Below, one piece after another: positions 17,531 through 26,905 of a stretch of 50,699 bases of DNA. A program made the position numbers and the translations under genes. Position 1 is the first letter of the stretch, and every line of letters starts with the position of its first letter. Source of the DNA: Candidatus Termititenax aidoneus (GTDB lineage Bacteria > Margulisbacteria > Termititenacia > Termititenacales > Termititenacaceae); contig BGZN01000001.1 in NCBI GenBank assembly GCA_003864455.1, positions 113,677-164,375 of the forward strand, in the 5' to 3' direction. The notes under the pieces are model-generated. The model searched no databases. It was given only the letters and a program-made list of their open reading frames with translations, and was not told where the DNA came from.

Positions 17531-20407
17531 CTACTTTACTCCAAACCTGGTAACAACTTCATGCCGCTTGCCAGAACCTTTGAAAGTCATGCGCAGGACA
17601 TACACGCCTCGGCCAACTTTGCCGCCGCTGGAAAAATCACCCGCCCAGGTGTACATGTTATAACCGGGCAAAACTTTCAGCTCTTCCTCGCGATACACCT
17701 CGCGGCCGGTTACGTCGTAAATACGGACAGTCATGACGCCGCTGTCCATACTGTTATTTTCAAAACCGACATAGAGCGGGCCGGTATCCGGGTCGTACGG
17801 CGTGGGATACGGCAAAACTTCTTTGATCTCCATGGTCTGGCCGACTGGAAGTATCTCGTACCGGAGAGTGGTTTCCTCTATCGTGTCATTAGGGTTGTCC
17901 GGATTGTTGGGGATAATCCGTATAACACCCGCTGTTCCGGCGCTGGTCTCCGGAAAATTTTTCTCCGGAAAATAAATAGTCGCGTCCGTTTCGCTCAAAA
18001 ACCAATCTTCGTATCTTTTCAGCAGGATGCCATTTTGATAGATCATAAAATTATAATTGAGCTGCGCTTCCAGCTCGGCGTTTAAAGATATAGTTAGGCT
18101 GGAATTTGGCGGTATTTTATCGCCATTTATAAAAACTTTGGTCAAACCTTCTTCACCGATGCCGGAGTTCGTAAAACTAATACCGCCCGGCAAAATATAC
18201 TCCGGCCAGGACGAAGCTGTAACTATAGAGCCGGAGCCGTTTAGCTGCAGAGTAACGTAACCCGGTATGCTGGGCGCCGGTATGCTACCGGAACCCAATC
18301 CGGCGGCGGCCGAGCGAAATCTCTTGTCCGGGCTGTAATAAGCGCGGTAAGCGGCCGGCGGCGCGTCTGGCGAGCCCTGCATGTAAGAACCAGCCTCGTT
18401 GCTAATATCGTAGAGAACCTGCGCGTCAACATAAACCGTGCCGTTGGTTTTAAGCTTCTGCGCGGTTACGGTAAAAGTAGCCACTGTCGGCTCATTATAA
18501 ATCGGCAGTATATTGCCGAAAGAAAGCGGGTTAGACCATGTAAACTCGCTGCTGATATCCGAACGTTCCGTCGAATCCGAACCAAAATCGCTGCCGGCAT
18601 AAAAAACCGGACGCGTGCTGTTCAGATTGCTGGAAGGATGGAAAACAACTTCCATCTGCACGGCAGGACCCGCGGCAGGCGGCCGATCAACCGACTCAGA
18701 CTCATTGTAAATAGGCACAAACACATAAAAAGTTTGCCCGGGTTCGATAGAGGTAATATCATTACCAATATTATTGAGACCACCCGAAGTATCGGTAACG
18801 CGTATCGGCCCTATCAAAGCGCGGTTAGGATACAAATTAATAAAAGCCGGTCCGGGCGGCGCGGCGGGACTCCAAAACGAGGCGCTGGAATTGGAGTTTC
18901 TTGAATTTGTCGAAACAGAAATCCCGACGACTTGCGCCTGCGCGGACATGCCTTTGGCGGCTAGCACGCCGATGTCGTAAACCACATAATATTGATTTGG
19001 CCCGGGCTCCAGAGTCTGGCTGCGAAAAACGACTTTTTTGCTGTCCAGGATATCGCCGACGCCGACTAAGCTGGGTGTCTGCTGGCCGGACAAAACCGGC
19101 GGATATTTATAAAGCAGGACACGGTTAACCCCCTCGTCAGTCAGCTTCTGAAAAGTGCCTCCGGCGTTGGCTACTTCGATAACCACATTTTGGATCGGCT
19201 GATGTGTGTCCGGCACCAGATAAGAAAAATCGATCATTCTGATACCGCGCTGCCCGGCCACGGCCGAAAGGGGATCGTGAACCAGCGCGTTCGCTGAGAT
19301 CAGCCAAGCGTCGGCCAGCCGGCAGACAACCGAGATATTGGTGCTGGCGGCAGAGCCCAGACGCAAACTAGAAGCATTGCCGTTGTTTAAAACACCGCTG
19401 CCGCCGATCAAGCGGCAGGTCAAAGTTTTGCCGGTGGGGAAACCCGCGCCAAGCTCATACAAGACATAAAAAACCTTTTCCGAAAGCTGCGTATTTGGCA
19501 CGCCGCCGCCCGAGACGCTGTAGGCCGACAAGGTGATAGTTTGACCAAAAGGCAGCTCTACGATCTCCTTGGTGTTCCCGTTTTTATCATAAGAAAGCAG
19601 GCCGGTGTCGCAGACAATGGTTTCCCTGTCCGGACCGGAATAATCCCCGTCGCCGTTGTCCGCCAGCAAAATTATCCGGCGCACACTTTCATCGCGGTTT
19701 TCCGTGCTGGTGGCGAAATTTTCCGCGCTGCCCAGGCTAAGACTTTTAATCCCGACTTCCGAAGTTTCCGCGCGCAGAGTGAATTGCATAATCGCAAAAG
19801 TAATATTCGCCGGCACGCCGGTCGAATTGCTCGGCAGCATGGTTTTCAGACTACTCGGCTTATACACCAAACCATTGGCTTTGACTTTAATGGAATAAAC
19901 ATAACTGTCCGAGATCTGCACCGCCTCATTGTCGCCCTCTTGAAGGCTGTCGATTTTCGCATTCACAAAAACATCTGTCCCGCCAGTAATTGAATATTTG
20001 GCTGTCGCAGAAATTTTGTAATAAATAGCGTAGTTAGTGGTAGACGCAGAACCTGTATGGGTAAAAGAAAGCTGATAAGCAGCGCCTCCCTCGATAGGAC
20101 GGCCGCTGGTATTGGACACCGGCGAGCCGCCGGAGTAGTCACTGTTTAAACCGCTCCTCAATTCCACGCTCTCAATGCCGTCGGCATCAAACAGCAGATC
20201 GGAGGAAATAGCATTCACCAAGCGTATCTTTAGCGTGCCGCCGGCGCTGCCGTGTATGCTGAAAACTTTTACTAGAACCGTGTCGGATAGGTAAGCCTCG
20301 TTAGCCGGAGGAACATCCCTGACGGTCAAAGGCGGATCGTTGAGCGCAAACAGCGCCGCCGCCTGCAAGACAAGCCCCAAACCTAAACCCAGATATTTAA
20401 TGCGCAA
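17531..20407 (-). CDS. Large secreted protein with FlgD/type-IX-like C-terminal module
   Basis: About 959 residues. A TTG start at 20407 is chosen: it follows a G-rich ribosome site (aggggaaagggg) and gives a clean signal peptide (RIKYLGLGLGLVLQAAALFA). The first in-frame codon at 20473 precedes the promoter. The body is a series of Ser/Gly/Asn-rich beta modules with no recognised family. The last 100 residues (VMTVRIYDVTGREVY; WAGDFSSGGKVGRGVYVLRM) match the FlgD-Ig/type IX sorting-tail pattern. It heads the 18-gene minus-strand set and is followed after 1 nt by the barrel-SLH gene. Confidence 0.7.
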   Translation of the reverse strand: MRIKYLGLGLGLVLQAAALFALNDPPLTVRDVPPANEAYLSDTVLVKVFSIHGSAGGTLKIRLVNAISSDLLFDADGIESVELRSGLNSDYSGGSPVSNTSGRPIEGGAAYQLSFTHTGSASTTNYAIYYKISATAKYSITGGTDVFVNAKIDSLQEGDNEAVQISDSYVYSIKVKANGLVYKPSSLKTMLPSNSTGVPANITFAIMQFTLRAETSEVGIKSLSLGSAENFATSTENRDESVRRIILLADNGDGDYSGPDRETIVCDTGLLSYDKNGNTKEIVELPFGQTITLSAYSVSGGGVPNTQLSEKVFYVLYELGAGFPTGKTLTCRLIGGSGVLNNGNASSLRLGSAASTNISVVCRLADAWLISANALVHDPLSAVAGQRGIRMIDFSYLVPDTHQPIQNVVIEVANAGGTFQKLTDEGVNRVLLYKYPPVLSGQQTPSLVGVGDILDSKKVVFRSQTLEPGPNQYYVVYDIGVLAAKGMSAQAQVVGISVSTNSRNSNSSASFWSPAAPPGPAFINLYPNRALIGPIRVTDTSGGLNNIGNDITSIEPGQTFYVFVPIYNESESVDRPPAAGPAVQMEVVFHPSSNLNSTRPVFYAGSDFGSDSTERSDISSEFTWSNPLSFGNILPIYNEPTVATFTVTAQKLKTNGTVYVDAQVLYDISNEAGSYMQGSPDAPPAAYRAYYSPDKRFRSAAAGLGSGSIPAPSIPGYVTLQLNGSGSIVTASSWPEYILPGGISFTNSGIGEEGLTKVFINGDKIPPNSSLTISLNAELEAQLNYNFMIYQNGILLKRYEDWFLSETDATIYFPEKNFPETSAGTAGVIRIIPNNPDNPNDTIEETTLRYEILPVGQTMEIKEVLPYPTPYDPDTGPLYVGFENNSMDSGVMTVRIYDVTGREVYREEELKVLPGYNMYTWAGDFSSGGKVGRGVYVLRMTFKGSGKRHEVVTRFGVK

Positions 20408-20433
20408 AATGGAATTTCCCCTTTCCCCTGTTA

Positions 20434-20461
20434 AGTATAAATTATATATTATCAAAGCCAA
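20434..20461 (-). promoter_or_regulatory. Candidate promoter of the 18-gene surface/flagellar operon
   Basis: On the minus strand TTGGCT (20456-20461), a 16-bp spacer and TATACT (20434-20439) lie about 27 bp upstream of the TTG start at 20407. The leader contains the G-rich ribosome site. It is divergent from the gene at 20516. Confidence 0.45.
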
Positions 20462-20515
20462 ACAAACAATCAAAATATCGTGTTATAATAATATCGATAA
20501 ACGGGGGCGGGCAGC

Positions 20516-20941
20516 TTGCGTAAATTATTATTTTTTCTCACACTGATTTTGAGCAATGTTTTAGCCGAAATAGACGTCATCGCTGAGCTGGGCGCTACAC
20601 ATGTTGATCTCTTGCGGCAAAAAGGCGCGCCCAACGCGATACTGCCGGTGCGCCAGGGACGGCCTGATGACGACGATGTGGCGTTCGTTTACGGCGACAG
20701 TTATTTTTATCTGTACAACAATCATTTTTACCGCGCTTTTTTTTCCAAAAGACACAGCGGCGAGATTTACAAAGGCTTAAAGATCGGCGACAGCAAAGGC
20801 GAATTGACCAAACTCTGGGGCAATAAATACGATTTGGAAAAAGACGGCTTGGTCTGGCACAAAGACGGCTATATTATTGTGGCCAAGATCACCACAGAAA
20901 ATCAGCTGGAGTCGATTTGGTTTATCAAGGATGTGAATTAA
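20516..20941 (+). CDS. Small secreted protein of unknown function
   Basis: This 141-residue protein starts at TTG behind a G-rich ribosome site (cgggggcggg). It has a signal peptide (RKLLFFLTLILSNVLA). The mature part holds VAFVYGDSYFYLYNNHFYRA and GLKIGDSKGELTKLWG, which look like a small alpha/beta fold. No family is recognised. It is the first gene of the plus-strand set leading into patatin, rsmH, ftsL and ftsI. TATAAT (20484-20489) upstream may be its -10 box, with no clear -35. Confidence 0.75.
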   Translation: MRKLLFFLTLILSNVLAEIDVIAELGATHVDLLRQKGAPNAILPVRQGRPDDDDVAFVYGDSYFYLYNNHFYRAFFSKRHSGEIYKGLKIGDSKGELTKLWGNKYDLEKDGLVWHKDGYIIVAKITTENQLESIWFIKDVN

Positions 20942-20943
20942 AA

Positions 20944-21765
20944 ATGAATTTCGATTTTTTAAATTTTTTACATCTCCGGCGGCCGAAAATCGGCCTCGCG
21001 CTGGGCGGCGGCAGCATGCGCGGTCTGGCCAATGTCGGCATTTTGAAGGGGCTGGAAAAACACGGCGTGCCGATCCACTGCATCTCCGGCACCAGCGCTG
21101 GCTCGATAGCCGCCGCCCTTTACGCCGCCGGCCAAACCGCCGCGGAAATAGAAGAAATCGTTTTGAACCTTGATTGGTTTAAAATCGCCAGTTTGAGTCT
21201 GAGCGGCCAGGGCATGCTCAATCCCGCCAAGCTGCAAAGATATTTGGACGCGCTGCTGCCGGTCAAAACTTTTGGCGAGACCAGGATCCCGCTGCATATT
21301 TCGGCCAGCGATTTGCTGACCGCGCAGGAGTATGTGTTTGAACGGCCTGACGAGGAGATCGCCCTGGCCACGGCGGTCAGTTGCTCGATACCCGGGGTTT
21401 TTTCGCCGAGCGCGTACCGCGGCCGTTATCTGGTTGACGGCTGTTTGGTCAACAACATTCCCTTGAGCGTTCTCGCGGCGCATCGCCCGACAGTTTATAT
21501 CGGCGTGAATGTGATCCCGCGCGGAACTATGCCGGAAAAGCCGCGCAACATTTTTCAAATCTTTTCGCGCGGCTATGACATTTATGAATTGAGCAATCTG
21601 GCGCGCTATCAAAAATACAAACCGCTGCTTCTAGAGCCGCTCCAAGAATACGTCAAGCCGGAACTGAAGCCTGGCAAAGATTTTTACCGCAAATTGATCC
21701 AGGCCGGTGAAACAGAAATAGAAAGACAATTGCCGCGGCTGAAAAAACTCGCGCGGGTAAAATGA
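20944..21765 (+). CDS. Patatin-like phospholipase
   Basis: About 273 residues of the patatin/RssA type. The oxyanion motif GLALGGGSMRG lies near residue 17, the nucleophile serine is in GTSAGS near 47, and the catalytic Asp is in VDGCLVNNIP near 166. All dyad residues are intact, so an active acyl hydrolase is expected. There is no signal peptide. The ATG at 20944 follows the preceding stop by 2 nt; an earlier ATG at 20917 would overlap that gene and adds nothing conserved. The gene overlaps rsmH as ATGA, so it is co-expressed with division genes. Confidence 0.92.
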   Translation: MNFDFLNFLHLRRPKIGLALGGGSMRGLANVGILKGLEKHGVPIHCISGTSAGSIAAALYAAGQTAAEIEEIVLNLDWFKIASLSLSGQGMLNPAKLQRYLDALLPVKTFGETRIPLHISASDLLTAQEYVFERPDEEIALATAVSCSIPGVFSPSAYRGRYLVDGCLVNNIPLSVLAAHRPTVYIGVNVIPRGTMPEKPRNIFQIFSRGYDIYELSNLARYQKYKPLLLEPLQEYVKPELKPGKDFYRKLIQAGETEIERQLPRLKKLARVK

Positions 21766-22619
21766 GCCACACGCCGGTACTGCTGCAGGAAATCCTCGCG
21801 GGCTTAAATTTACGCAGCGGGCAGACTATCGTGGACTGCACTTTTGGCGGAGGCGGCCACGCGGCGGCTCTAGCCCGGCAGGTCCGGCAGGTACTCGCTT
21901 TTGACCGGGACCCCAATGCGCCAAATTACGCCGCGGATATTCTAGCGGCCAATCCCAATATTAAACTGGTGCCGGATAATTTTTCGCGGCTGGCCGAATA
22001 TATCATCGCGCCGGTCGACGGCTTTGTTTTTGATCTGGGTGTTTCGTCTTTTCATCTGGATTTGCCGGAACGCGGCTTTAGCTGGCGGCAGGACTGCGCG
22101 CTGGATATGCGCATGGACACGCGGCAGGCTTTGACCGCGGAAAAAATCGTCAATCAATACGCGGAAAAAGAACTGGCCGATATTATTTATAATTACGGCG
22201 AAGAAAAATACTCACGGCGCATCGCCAAAAATATTTTGGCAGCGCGGCAAAAAAATAAAATTACAACCAGCGCGCAGTTAAAAGAAATAATTTTACGCAG
22301 TGTCTCCGGCAATTACACCGCCAAAAACATTTCGCTGGCGCGCGTCTTTCAAGCCCTGCGCATCGCGGTCAATGACGAGCTGAATATTCTGGCCGGCGCT
22401 TTGACCCAAGCGGCGGATTTATTGAAAACCGGCGGACGCCTCGCGGTGATTTCTTTTCATTCGCTGGAAGACCGCATCGTCAAAAATGTTTTTCGGGATT
22501 TGCAGCAAAAAAACATTCTCACCCTATTGGCCAAAAAACCGCTGCGGCCAAGCGCGGTGGAAATTCAAAACAATCCGCGCGCCCGCTCCGCCAAACTGCG
22601 TCTCGGAGAAAAAAAATGA
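21762..22619 (+). CDS. rsmH: 16S rRNA (cytosine-1402 N4)-methyltransferase RsmH
   Basis: RsmH (MraW) methylates N4 of C1402 in the ribosomal P-site of 16S rRNA. At 285 residues it is slightly short. Motifs: HTPVLLQEILAGL at the N-terminus, VDCTFGGGGHAAAL near residue 26 (SAM binding), FDLGVSSFHLD near 93, RVFQALRIAVNDEL and VISFHSLEDRIVKNVF near 240. The gene begins the usual mra order (rsmH, ftsL, ftsI), but mraZ is replaced upstream by the patatin gene. Confidence 0.97.
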   Translation: MSHTPVLLQEILAGLNLRSGQTIVDCTFGGGGHAAALARQVRQVLAFDRDPNAPNYAADILAANPNIKLVPDNFSRLAEYIIAPVDGFVFDLGVSSFHLDLPERGFSWRQDCALDMRMDTRQALTAEKIVNQYAEKELADIIYNYGEEKYSRRIAKNILAARQKNKITTSAQLKEIILRSVSGNYTAKNISLARVFQALRIAVNDELNILAGALTQAADLLKTGGRLAVISFHSLEDRIVKNVFRDLQQKNILTLLAKKPLRPSAVEIQNNPRARSAKLRLGEKK

Positions 22620-22906
22620 AAAAACAAAACTTAAACCGCCTGCTGATTTTATTGGCCGCCGTTTTGGTCTGCTTGTCAGCGGCTCTGCTCTACAAACAAA
22701 TCCCGCTGCTCCAGCTGCACAAACAATTAACCGCGCTGGAAAATCAAATCCAGCAGCTACAGTACGAAAATGAGCTGCTGCAAATCGAACTGGCGCGGCA
22801 CACCGGATTGGAATATCTTGACGCGCAGGCCGCGCGGCTGGGCTTGATCCGTCCGGCCAATATCCGTTTTATCCAAAAAAATGCGCCGCCGCGGAGCAAG
22901 CCATGA
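22616..22906 (+). CDS. ftsL: FtsL/DivIC-like cell division protein
   Basis: A 96-residue bitopic protein with a short cytoplasmic N-terminus and one membrane helix (LLILLAAVLVCLSAALLY). A coiled coil follows (LHKQLTALENQIQQLQYENELLQIEL), then the short tail YLDAQAARLGLIRPANIRF, typical of FtsL/DivIC. It is coupled to both neighbours by 4-nt overlaps. Sequence alone does not separate FtsL from DivIC; position between rsmH and ftsI favours FtsL. Confidence 0.85.
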   Translation: MKKQNLNRLLILLAAVLVCLSAALLYKQIPLLQLHKQLTALENQIQQLQYENELLQIELARHTGLEYLDAQAARLGLIRPANIRFIQKNAPPRSKP

Positions 22907-24591
22907 CGCAATTTGAGCGTTTGCGCGCGGTCAGTTTATTTACGGCCTTGCTGTTTTTGCTGGTTGTCGGCCGGCTTTTTTATCTACAGATCTGGAAACA
23001 CCAAGATTATCAGACCATGTCGCGGGAACAATTGCATAAAGAAAACGAACAGCCGGCCAAACGCGGCAGCATTACCGACCGCAACGGCATCCTGCTGGCC
23101 GCGACAGTCGCCGCGAGAACCGCGTATCTAGACTGCTCGGAAATTCAAGACCTGCCCGCCACAGCCGCGCATCTGGCGGCTGTGTTGAACCTTCAGCCCA
23201 ACGCTGTCCTCGAAAAGATCAAAAATCAAAAATACACTATTCTGCTCAAACGCCGGCTCAGCGAACAGGAAGAAAACAAATTAAGAACCTTAAATATCCG
23301 CGGTGTGTATTTCACCGACGATCAGCGGCGCGTCTATCTGCGCCGCAATCTGGCCGCTCATGTTTTGGGCTTCGTCAACGCCGATAATCAAGGCGGCGGC
23401 GGACTGGAGTATTCGCTGGACAGATATTTGCAGGGCATACCGGGCAAATTACTTTTTGAAAAAGATGTGCGCGGCCAAGAGCTGTACATCAGCAACCGCG
23501 TCGTGGTCGAGCCGCGCGACGGCGACAATATTCAGTTGACTATCGATGAGTTTTTGCAGTACATCGCGCATAAATATTTAGCCGCCGCGCTGCAAGAAAC
23601 GCGCGCCGACAGCGGCAGCGTGATCATTATGGACACGCGCAGCGGCCAAATCCTGGCTATGGTTTCGCTGCCGGATTACGATCCCAATCAATATTTTAAA
23701 TATCCCGCGGGCAATTTGCGCAACAATGCCGCGGGCTTCAATTACGAACCGGGCTCGGTTTTCAAAACGATTACCGTCGCCGCGGCGCTGGAACTGGGGC
23801 TGGCCGCGCCGAACACTACTTTTATCAACGGCAATGTTTTCGACCATGCCAAACACCAGATCCGCGAATCGCATCCGCTCAAAGACCCAGACCGGCCGCG
23901 CTATCTCAAGGACATTTTGATCGAATCGCTCAATATCACTTCGGCCAAATTAGCTCTGGCTATTGGCAAGAATAGAATGCACGATGTCCTGCGCCGGTTT
24001 CGGCTGGATCAACACGTCGGAATTTTGCCCGGCGAAGAAAGCGGCCTGCTCACACCGCTGGACAAAGTCGACGCGCACAGCGAAGCGGTTTATGGTTTTG
24101 GCCAAGCTTTTTCGGTAACGCCGCTGCAAATGCTCGCCGCGGTCAACGCCATCGCCAATGACGGCGTGTATGTCAAGCCAAGCATCGTGCAAAAAATTTA
24201 TGACAACAAAGGACAGGTGCTCAAAGATTTTACGCTGCGTCCCGAAAAACAAAGGATCATCTCGCCGCAAACCGCGCGCGCTATCCGCTTGATGCTGCAG
24301 GAAACCGTGCAAAAAGGCACGGCGGCGCTGGCCGGAATTTCGGGTTACTCGATAGGCGGCAAGACCGGCACTTCGCAAAAAGCGCGGCCGCGCGGCGGCG
24401 GCTACTACGCCAATGATTACATCAGTTCTTTTTGCGGATTAGTGCCGGCGCTAAAACCGCGTCTGACGATTTTGGTGGTCATTGACAATCCGCGCAACCG
24501 CCAGCATCAAGGCGGCTATGTCGCCGCGCCGGTTTTCCGCGAGATCGCGCGGGAAGCGGTGCGTTATCTGGCGATACCGGAAGATCTGTAA
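22903..24591 (+). CDS. ftsI: Penicillin-binding protein FtsI (class B transpeptidase)
   Basis: The septal peptidoglycan transpeptidase. 562 residues: one N-terminal membrane anchor (AVSLFTALLFLLVVGRLFYL), the PBP dimerisation domain (KRGSITDRNGILLA near residue 55), then the transpeptidase domain. That domain has SVFK near 285 (nucleophile Ser), a candidate SLN motif near 346 and KTGTS near 487. All three catalytic motifs appear present. The gene ends the plus-strand set; its stop faces the ackA stop 10 nt away without a visible terminator. Confidence 0.93.
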   Translation: MTQFERLRAVSLFTALLFLLVVGRLFYLQIWKHQDYQTMSREQLHKENEQPAKRGSITDRNGILLAATVAARTAYLDCSEIQDLPATAAHLAAVLNLQPNAVLEKIKNQKYTILLKRRLSEQEENKLRTLNIRGVYFTDDQRRVYLRRNLAAHVLGFVNADNQGGGGLEYSLDRYLQGIPGKLLFEKDVRGQELYISNRVVVEPRDGDNIQLTIDEFLQYIAHKYLAAALQETRADSGSVIIMDTRSGQILAMVSLPDYDPNQYFKYPAGNLRNNAAGFNYEPGSVFKTITVAAALELGLAAPNTTFINGNVFDHAKHQIRESHPLKDPDRPRYLKDILIESLNITSAKLALAIGKNRMHDVLRRFRLDQHVGILPGEESGLLTPLDKVDAHSEAVYGFGQAFSVTPLQMLAAVNAIANDGVYVKPSIVQKIYDNKGQVLKDFTLRPEKQRIISPQTARAIRLMLQETVQKGTAALAGISGYSIGGKTGTSQKARPRGGGYYANDYISSFCGLVPALKPRLTILVVIDNPRNRQHQGGYVAAPVFREIAREAVRYLAIPEDL

Positions 24592-24601
24592 TTATTTGAA
24601 A

Positions 24602-25789
24602 TTATCCCCGCACAATCTCAATCACATCTCTAGCAATAATAAACTCTTCATTGGTCGGGACGACGTACACTTTTATTTTAGAAGATGGACTGGAAACCAA
24701 ACGCTCGGCGCCGCTGTGTTCCTGATTTTTGGCGTCGTCTAGTTTTAATCCCAGAGCTTCCATGTCCGCGCAAACCGCCTGCCGGAAATCCGGACTGTTC
24801 TCGCCAATGCCGGCGGTAAAGATCAGCGCGTCCGCGCCGTTGAGCGCGGCTAAATAAGCGCCGATATATTTTTTGACCGAATAAGCCTGCATGCGCAAAG
24901 CCAGTTGGCAGCGCGCGTCGCCTTTAGCCGCGCCAGCCAGTATATCCCGCTGATCGGAAAAACCGGAAATCCCCAGCATGCCGCTTTCTTTGTTGAGACG
25001 GGACATTATCCGGTCGACAGTCTCGCCGGTTTTACTGACAAGAAATTGCACAATGGCCGGATCAAGATCACCGGCGCGCGTGCCCATGATGACTCCGGCC
25101 AGCGGCGTCAGTCCCATAGAGGTGTCCAAACATTTGCCGTCCTTGACCGCGGACAGCGAAGAGCCGTTGCCGACATGGACAATTATCGCCTTCCAACCCG
25201 GCTTATTGTCCAGCAGTACGGCTGTGCGCTCGGACACGTAGCGGTGTGAACTGCCGTGAAAACCGTATTTGCGAATTTTATATTTTTGCGCCAGCTCATA
25301 ATTCAGGGCATAAGCGTAAGCATGCTCCGGCATGGTCTGATGAAACGCCGTGTCAAAAATCACTACCTGCGGCGTGTCCGGCATCACCTCGCGCGCCGAC
25401 TCGATACCCACAACATTGGGCGGTGTATGCAGGGGCGCTAGATCCTCATTGGCTTTGATCTCCGCTAAAACCGCATCGTCTACCAGCGCCGAAGCGGAAA
25501 ATCTTACGCCGCCGTGCACGATGCGGTGGCCGACGCCCTCGATGTCTTGCAGAGAATGAATTACTTTAGCTTCTTGCAGCAGAAAAGCCAGCACCAAATT
25601 TATCGCCGTGCGGTGATCGGCGCATTTATCTTTGCGCGCGATTTTTTGGTCATTGTGTTTATGGACAATATTGGAATCCGGCAAACCGATGCGGTCGATC
25701 AAACCGTTGGCCAAAACTTTTTGCGCGTCCCAATCATAAAGCTGATATTTCAAAGAAGAACTGCCGCAATTAATGGATAGAATGGACAT
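24602..25789 (-). CDS. ackA: Acetate kinase
   Basis: Converts acetyl phosphate and ADP to acetate and ATP, or the reverse. The 395-residue protein is full length and shows LSINCGSSSLKYQLY at the N-terminus, VGHRIVHGG near 86, FDTAFHQTMP near 147, YGFHGSSHRYVSER near 175, VHVGNGSSLSAVKDGK and FTAGIGENSPDFRQ near 324. It follows pta by 3 nt, so the two form an acetate-producing ATP-yielding operon, the mark of fermentative metabolism. Confidence 0.97.
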   Translation of the reverse strand: MSILSINCGSSSLKYQLYDWDAQKVLANGLIDRIGLPDSNIVHKHNDQKIARKDKCADHRTAINLVLAFLLQEAKVIHSLQDIEGVGHRIVHGGVRFSASALVDDAVLAEIKANEDLAPLHTPPNVVGIESAREVMPDTPQVVIFDTAFHQTMPEHAYAYALNYELAQKYKIRKYGFHGSSHRYVSERTAVLLDNKPGWKAIIVHVGNGSSLSAVKDGKCLDTSMGLTPLAGVIMGTRAGDLDPAIVQFLVSKTGETVDRIMSRLNKESGMLGISGFSDQRDILAGAAKGDARCQLALRMQAYSVKKYIGAYLAALNGADALIFTAGIGENSPDFRQAVCADMEALGLKLDDAKNQEHSGAERLVSSPSSKIKVYVVPTNEEFIIARDVIEIVRG

Positions 25790-25792
25790 TAT

Positions 25793-26794
25793 TTATTCCC
25801 CCGTCTGCAATTCGGTAATGATCACCGTGTTGACAATATCCTGCGCCGAGCAGCCGCGCGAAAGATCATTGACCGGTTTGGCCAGACCCTGCAACACAGG
25901 GCCGATGGCTTCGGCTTTGCCAAAACGCTGAACAAGTTTGTAGCCGATATTGCCGGCGTTAAGGTCGGGAAAAATCAAGGTATTGGCCTGTCCCGCGATA
26001 GCCGAACCCGGAGCTTTCAAACGCCCGACTGCCGGAATCAGCGCGGCGTCAGCCTGCAATTCTCCGTCTATATCCAGTTCCGGATATTTCTCTTTAACTA
26101 TCTGCAAAGCCTTTGTAATTTTTTCCACAGCGGGATGCGCCGCAGAGCCTTTGGTCGAAAAAGACAACAGCGCAATCCTAGCCCGGGCGCCGATTATTTG
26201 CCGCATACTGTCCGCCGTGCATTTGGCAATGTCCGCCAATTGCGCGGCGTCGGGGTCGGGATTGACCGCGCAGTCCGCAAAAAACAAAACGCCGTTTTCG
26301 CCGAAAGATTTATCCGGCGATACCATCATAAAATAACTGGACACCAGCGAAATATTTTTTTGCATGCCGACACAAAACAGCGCGGATTTAATAACTTTGG
26401 CCGTGGCCGTAATGCAGCCGCAAACCATACAGTCCGCCGCGCCAATGCCGACCAGCCCGGCGCCGGCAAAAACCGGATCTTCTGTCATCAATTTTTGCGC
26501 TTCGTCCAACGTCGCGCCTTTGTGCTTGCGGCGCGCATAGTAAAGATTGGCGAGTTCCTCCGTGCGCGCATAATTTTTGGGGTCAATAATTTCCGCAGCG
26601 GCAATCTCTGCTCCGGCTTTGTCCGCCAACTCTTTTATCCTGGCCGGCGCGCCAAGCAGAATAACCTGTGCGATTTTTTCTCGGAGAATAATAGCCGCGG
26701 CTTGAAGCACACGTTCGTCATAACTTTCGGGGAAGACTACTTTTTTGTATTTTTTCTGGGCTTTTTGTTTAAGTTCGGCGATTATGTCGGACAC
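25793..26794 (-). CDS. pta: Phosphate acetyltransferase
   Basis: Transfers acetyl from CoA to phosphate, making the substrate of AckA. The 333-residue protein is the short Pta type without the N-terminal DRTGG domain. Motifs: VVFPESYDERVLQAA near residue 20, DPVFAGAGLVGIGAADCMV near 110, SSYFMMVSPDKSFGENGVLFFADCAVNPDPD near 155-190, and the C-terminal NTLIFPDLNAGNIGYKLVQR. It starts at GTG behind a good ribosome site (caggaagtga). Confidence 0.96.
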   Translation of the reverse strand: MSDIIAELKQKAQKKYKKVVFPESYDERVLQAAAIILREKIAQVILLGAPARIKELADKAGAEIAAAEIIDPKNYARTEELANLYYARRKHKGATLDEAQKLMTEDPVFAGAGLVGIGAADCMVCGCITATAKVIKSALFCVGMQKNISLVSSYFMMVSPDKSFGENGVLFFADCAVNPDPDAAQLADIAKCTADSMRQIIGARARIALLSFSTKGSAAHPAVEKITKALQIVKEKYPELDIDGELQADAALIPAVGRLKAPGSAIAGQANTLIFPDLNAGNIGYKLVQRFGKAEAIGPVLQGLAKPVNDLSRGCSAQDIVNTVIITELQTGE

Positions 26795-26832
26795 GTAAAA
26801 TCACTTCCTGTTAGGTGATACAAATAAGGAGC

Positions 26833-26862
26833 ATTATATATCGAGTTAAAGAACTCTGCAAA
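26833..26862 (-). promoter_or_regulatory. pta-ackA promoter with inverted repeat in the spacer
   Basis: On the minus strand TTTGCA (26857-26862), an 18-bp spacer and TATAAT (26833-26838). The spacer contains a perfect inverted repeat, GAGTT-4 nt-AACTC (26843-26856), a possible operator. The leader is about 32 nt with a ribosome site. Confidence 0.55.
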
Positions 26863-26870
26863 ACAGATTT

Positions 26871-26899
26871 TTAGAAGCGGAAGCAAGATATGTTATAAT
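26871..26899 (+). promoter_or_regulatory. Candidate leaderless promoter of the toxin-antitoxin-like pair
   Basis: A perfect -10 box TATAAT (26894-26899) lies 6 nt before the GTG start at 26906. The -35 (TTAGAA, 26871-26876) is poor. No ribosome site is present, so translation would begin at or near the mRNA 5' end. Confidence 0.5.
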
Positions 26900-26905
26900 A
26901 TATTC

